DNA from: Glandiceps talaboti | Lineage: Eukaryota > Hemichordata > Enteropneusta > Spengelidae | Reading direction: 5' to 3' | Assembly (NCBI RefSeq): GCF_964340395.1 | Contig: NC_135558.1 | Location: 13,977,501 to 14,000,000, forward strand | Length of the DNA stretch: 22,500 bases | Part shown: positions 19,504 through 22,500 of the stretch, in pieces | Layout of the letters: each line of letters starts with the position of its first letter | How positions within the stretch are numbered: the first letter of the stretch is position 1 | Translations under genes and position numbers: made by a program | Notes under the pieces: model-generated | Databases searched by the model: none | The model's input: the letters and a program-made list of their open reading frames with translations, nothing else | What the model was told of the DNA's origin: nothing

Positions 19504-20441
19504 ATTGTACTGAATGCTGGTGCTTCCCAAGGTTGCGTGTTGTCACCAATATTATTTTCAATTTATACTGATCACATGAGATGTAATTCTGCAATAAGTT
19601 GTCTGTTTAAATTTGCCTATGACATGGCACTTGTTGGTCTGTTACTCGATGAAGCTCTTTAGCTGAATATTTTAAAGAATTGGTGTAAAGACAGCTTTTT
19701 AGAAATGAATGTTTCAAAAACAAAATAATTAGTTGTAGCACATAAAGTAACTGACCAATTTACACCTGTATCAATGAATTTCGAATGGAGACTGTTGAAG
19801 TTGTTACTAGTTTCAAATACCTTGGGTCAATTCTCGATGGCAAGCTCTCCTTTGCCGAAAACACAGACTATATTGCGAAAAAAGCTCAACAGAGACTATA
19901 TCTCCTTAGGAAATTAAAGTCATTCGATGTCAGTCAGAACGTGCTGCAATTAGTGTATAGATCTATTATTGAACGTGTTTTGACTTTCAATATAATCTTT
20001 TGGTATGGTAATCTCACGGTTAAAAACAAGAGTAAACTTTGTCGTATATATTGTAAATACAGCAGAGAAGATCATTGGCTGTCGTCAAACAACACTGGCA
20101 TGTCATTATCATACGGCAGTTAACAGGAAAGCCCAGAAAATAGTCAACGATTATATGCACCCCTTGCATAATTCTTTCACTATTAAAGCTCCCATCTGGT
20201 CGCCGTCACAGAATGCCTCTTGCAAGGAAAAACCTTTTTAAAAAATTGTTCGTTCCAACAGCTGTGTCTATTTTAAACTCACTGTAAAGTCCTTTTAAAC
20301 TCACTGTATGTATATGTATATGTATATATTGTACTTGTGTAAATTGTTTGTAAATTGTGTTTTGAGCCGAAAGACAAATTTCCGGATAATAAATTTATTG
20401 AATTGAATTGAATTGAATTGAATTGAATTGAATTGAATTGA
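19504..20441 (+). pseudogene. LINE reverse transcriptase remnant with (AATTG)n tail
   Basis: This is the 3' end of a non-LTR retrotransposon, 5' truncated. The first frame reads LNAGASQGCVLSPILFSIYT and then FKFAYDMALVGL, the RT catalytic segment in which the expected F-A-D-D is F-A-Y-D. Two in-frame stops follow (near 19661 and 19727). From 19785 another frame carries FKYLGSILDGKLSF, LYLLRKLKSF and WYGNLTVKNKSKL. A further shift near 20040 gives NTAEKIIG, and another gives GRRHRMPLARKNLFKKLF ending at TAA 20287. The 3' UTR ends in an (AATTG)n tail at about 20400-20441. Stops, frameshifts and the mutated motif show it is dead. The C-terminal RRxRMPLARKNLFKK type with such a tail fits CR1/L2/Rex-like LINEs; the clade is not certain. 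Confidence 0.85.
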
Positions 20442-20537
<96 letters not shown>

Positions 20538-20551
20538 GCAGGCAGGCAGGC
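20442..20551. repeat. (CAGA)n microsatellite, inner edge of the right arm
   Basis: This is the reverse complement of the CTGT block at the inner edge of the left arm. It grades into CAGG units before the unique arm sequence. The LINE tail abuts it directly. Confidence 0.95.
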
Positions 20552-20661
20552 AGAGAGAAAAAATTATACACTGGAAACAATTGATGTGTTTACCACTTGA
20601 CATGATCAGATACAGTGCTGGTCGCGAAGTTGAAATAGCCGCCAAGAGTGTGCCGAGGATT

Positions 20662-21077
20662 GTGGGATATATAATCAATTTCCGTCATGCAGTCCAACTT
20701 CCGTCAAGCAAAAAGAAAGTTTTGTCCTCGCGTATTAATGTTTCGTCCCCAAACATTAATGTTGCATCCTGTGTTAAGTAAATCTCGTCGATAAGAAAAG
20801 GAGGTTGTATAGTGACAAATGTTGTTTCTGCAGTCAGAGTATAAGATTGTAAGGGACTTAAATTCATATTCCGGCTTGACATTTACATTTTATCCCGCAA
20901 CTTAAATGTTATCACTCGAAAATAAAGGTTGGGCCACACGAATAAAAGTTTTCGTTTCGCAAATTAATTTTCTGCTCCGTAAAAAGAATTTATTTGTCAC
21001 AGAAATTGTAGTTTTTTGCTTTGATATTTCTATATTGACCCAAGAAATTAATGTTTTGTCGTATGAAATAAAAGTGT
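20662..21077. repeat. Degenerate 21-bp tandem repeat array, right arm
   Basis: This is the inverted copy of the array at 17271-17690. Left position x corresponds to 38352 minus x here. It preserves the open frames of the left array unchanged (65- and 66-residue frames are identical), with a 6-bp deletion near its outer end. Confidence 0.75.
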
Positions 21078-21157
21078 TTTATTAAATATTTTGCCCTCAA
21101 AAATCAATTATTTATAGCACAAATTTAGTTTTCGTCTGTCACCTGTGGGCCGCCGTA

Positions 21158-21163
21158 CCGAGC
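21158..21163. repeat. Target-site duplication CCGAGC, right copy
   Basis: It directly follows the right arm end (...GCCGTA) and matches 17183-17188. Confidence 0.75.
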
Positions 21164-21836
21164 AGTGCCCTATAGTCAGGAGTATACTCGGAGTCAACCT
21201 GTTTGTTCGGTAAAGGTCAAACTAACCATTACCCATCACCTACTACTCCTGCTTGCACACGGAGTCCCCGGTGTTGTTGAGCGAAACGCCTGCACCGTCT
21301 GCAAGTAGGAGTAGTCAACTAAACTTGTACTTTTAACATGTGTAGCAATGTTTGACGAAGCCCAGTCAAGACTCACGCAAAGGACGGGTCGACCCCTGGC
21401 TGCACACAGGTATGAGGTGTACGAACTAATCACTCGGCCATCGTTAACCCCATTATTTCTACCATTATCAAGTATACGTTTTGCTTCATAAAATTTAAGT
21501 GACACATTATTGTTATTTATTTTACTGATCTTAGGTTAGATCAGAAAGTTACATTACTTTTCAACCCCACCCAATCATCCGTAACCACTACCTCACCACC
21601 ATTATGTCTGTGGAAATGATGAGAGGTGCGCCCCAACGTCCAGCACGTGTAAGATATTTGATCCCGTATCTCTTGTCCATACATTTCCAATTCTATTAAG
21701 ACGTACTGTAACATAACCCCGGCCAAGCTAGCTCGTGAAAGTGCACGAGTCTTTGCTTTCAGTGACTTGGACATTTCAGGAGTGCATTTCAGAGAGGGGA
21801 GAGAATGTTCTCAAGACATATAATACAGTAGTATTC
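21164..21836. other. No recognised gene
   Basis: Minus-strand open frames at 21236-21505 (89 aa) and 21541-21774 (77 aa, beginning MSKSLKAKTRALSRASLAG) have protein-like composition. They show no family motif, and I found no supporting splice or promoter signals. Confidence 0.35.
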
Positions 21837-21905
21837 AAATCACTCGTCAGGAGATGCTGATGTACTGTGTACTGCAGTACATCAGCATCTCCTGACGAGT
21901 GATTT
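21837..21905. repeat. Perfect 31-bp inverted repeat with 7-nt spacer
   Basis: Arms 21837-21867 and 21875-21905 are exact reverse complements, with spacer TGTACTG. Such a stem could be a hairpin RNA (microRNA-like), a cruciform, or a product of a fold-back repair event. The pairing stops abruptly at both ends. Confidence 0.9.
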
Positions 21906-22031
21906 ACTCACGAAACAGGCTTGTAGAGACGAAAAACACTACTTGATTTTCTTCTACCCTCAACATATACTCCGCTCTGCATGCAGACGTATCGAGCACT
22001 GTGCTACGGATAAATCTTACCACTGACTTCC

Positions 22032-22038
22032 TATATAC

Positions 22039-22124
<86 letters not shown>
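22032..22124. repeat. (TA)n-(GT)n microsatellite
   Basis: About 22 bp of AT followed by about 70 bp of uninterrupted GT. Open frames across it are artefacts. Confidence 0.97.
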
Positions 22125-22126
<2 letters not shown>

Positions 22127-22223
22127 AGCGCTATGCAGGTTGCTGTTGAATTCGCTTTGTGTTTCATACAAACACTCAGACACCAATAAGAAACTCCACA
22201 CCAAAATCATATTTACTTGAAGT

Positions 22224-22379
22224 GCTACATTTTGTCTAATAAAATTAAATAAAATCATTAAACTCATGCCAACTAGACGCAGACACGCGAGTGCCCTTGT
22301 TTTGATGTCTGCATCAATTTTGATGTCTGCGTGTTGGCACCTTTTTACTAGTTTTGTTTTCACTTAGACAAAATGTCGC
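22224..22379. mobile_element. Small MITE-like element with 16-bp inverted ends
   Basis: GCTACATTTTGTCTAA at 22224-22239 and the reverse complement of GCGACATTTTGTCTAA at 22364-22379 match at 15 of 16 bases, enclosing 124 bp. Inside, TTTTGATGTCTGC occurs twice in tandem (about 22299-22330). No target duplication was confirmed. Confidence 0.45.
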
Positions 22380-22500
22380 AAGACATCGTATTCACCGTAT
22401 TCATTCAATCTTGGTTCTTAAAAGTGTAGTATTTGCAGTTTATTCGGTTTCCGCGCATGCGTGGTTGTATCAAACAGATAGAGCCAGTGAACACTAACAT

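Larger units (their letters stand above)
17189..21157. mobile_element. 3.97-kb foldback-type element with 0.6-kb inverted arms
   Basis: The arms at 17189-17797 and 20552-21157 are inverted copies differing at only a handful of sites. I noted a 6-bp deletion in the right arm (opposite about 17270), two clear substitutions, and mismatches in the outermost 15 bases. Both arms start TACGGYGGCCCACAGG, and the whole is flanked by CCGAGC. Inner ends run into CTGT/ACAG tetranucleotide repeats. The interior has microsatellites, about 1.2 kb of unassigned sequence and a LINE fragment. No transposase was seen, so the element looks non-autonomous. Superfamily is not assigned: long arms suggest foldback types, and a 6-bp duplication does not settle it. 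Confidence 0.8.

Overview
This window is animal nuclear DNA. The genes are split by GT-AG introns, polyadenylation signals are of AATAAA/ATTAAA type, simple repeats are long, and there is a tRNA-derived SINE, a decayed LINE and a long inverted-repeat element. The gene content (a c-FLIP/caspase-8-like pseudo-caspase, a vertebrate-type adenosine deaminase with several exon lengths equal to the human ones, and a cysteine-rich protein of a kind seen in invertebrates) suggests a marine invertebrate, possibly a deuterostome such as a lancelet or acorn worm. The species cannot be fixed from the sequence alone.

Layout: 1-1482 is simple repeat and an intron of the first gene. 1483-2054 (+) is the last coding exon of a caspase-like protein whose catalytic cysteine is missing. 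2055-4965 is 3' UTR and intergenic sequence. 4966-9865 (-) is an essentially complete ADA gene. It has seven well-supported coding exons, with splice phases that agree throughout, plus a candidate first exon that joins in frame. Its introns carry a SINE, a dispersed repeat and an inverted repeat. 9866-11600 is the ADA upstream region, with three close DR1-type AGGTCA pairs and a 260-bp (TA)n/(CATA)n microsatellite.

11960-14510 (-) is a second complete gene: TATA box, 5' UTR exon with a short uORF, one UTR intron, and a single-exon 468-aa protein with a ubiquitin-like N-terminus and several Cys/His clusters. A perfect CRE lies about 130 bp upstream of its likely start site. 14700-17188 has no recognised gene but holds a degenerate repeat series.

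17189-21157 is a 3.97-kb foldback-type mobile element with nearly identical 606-609-bp inverted arms and a 6-bp target duplication CCGAGC. Each arm is built largely from a degenerate 21-bp tandem repeat. The interior holds microsatellites and a broken LINE reverse transcriptase. 21158-22500 has a 31-bp perfect hairpin, a (TA)n/(GT)n microsatellite and a small MITE-like inverted repeat.

The genes do not form an operon-like system. ADA (purine salvage) and the Ub-like/Cys-rich gene lie head to tail on the minus strand, and the pseudo-caspase exon converges on ADA from the other side. The most unusual structure is the 21-bp-periodic foldback element.
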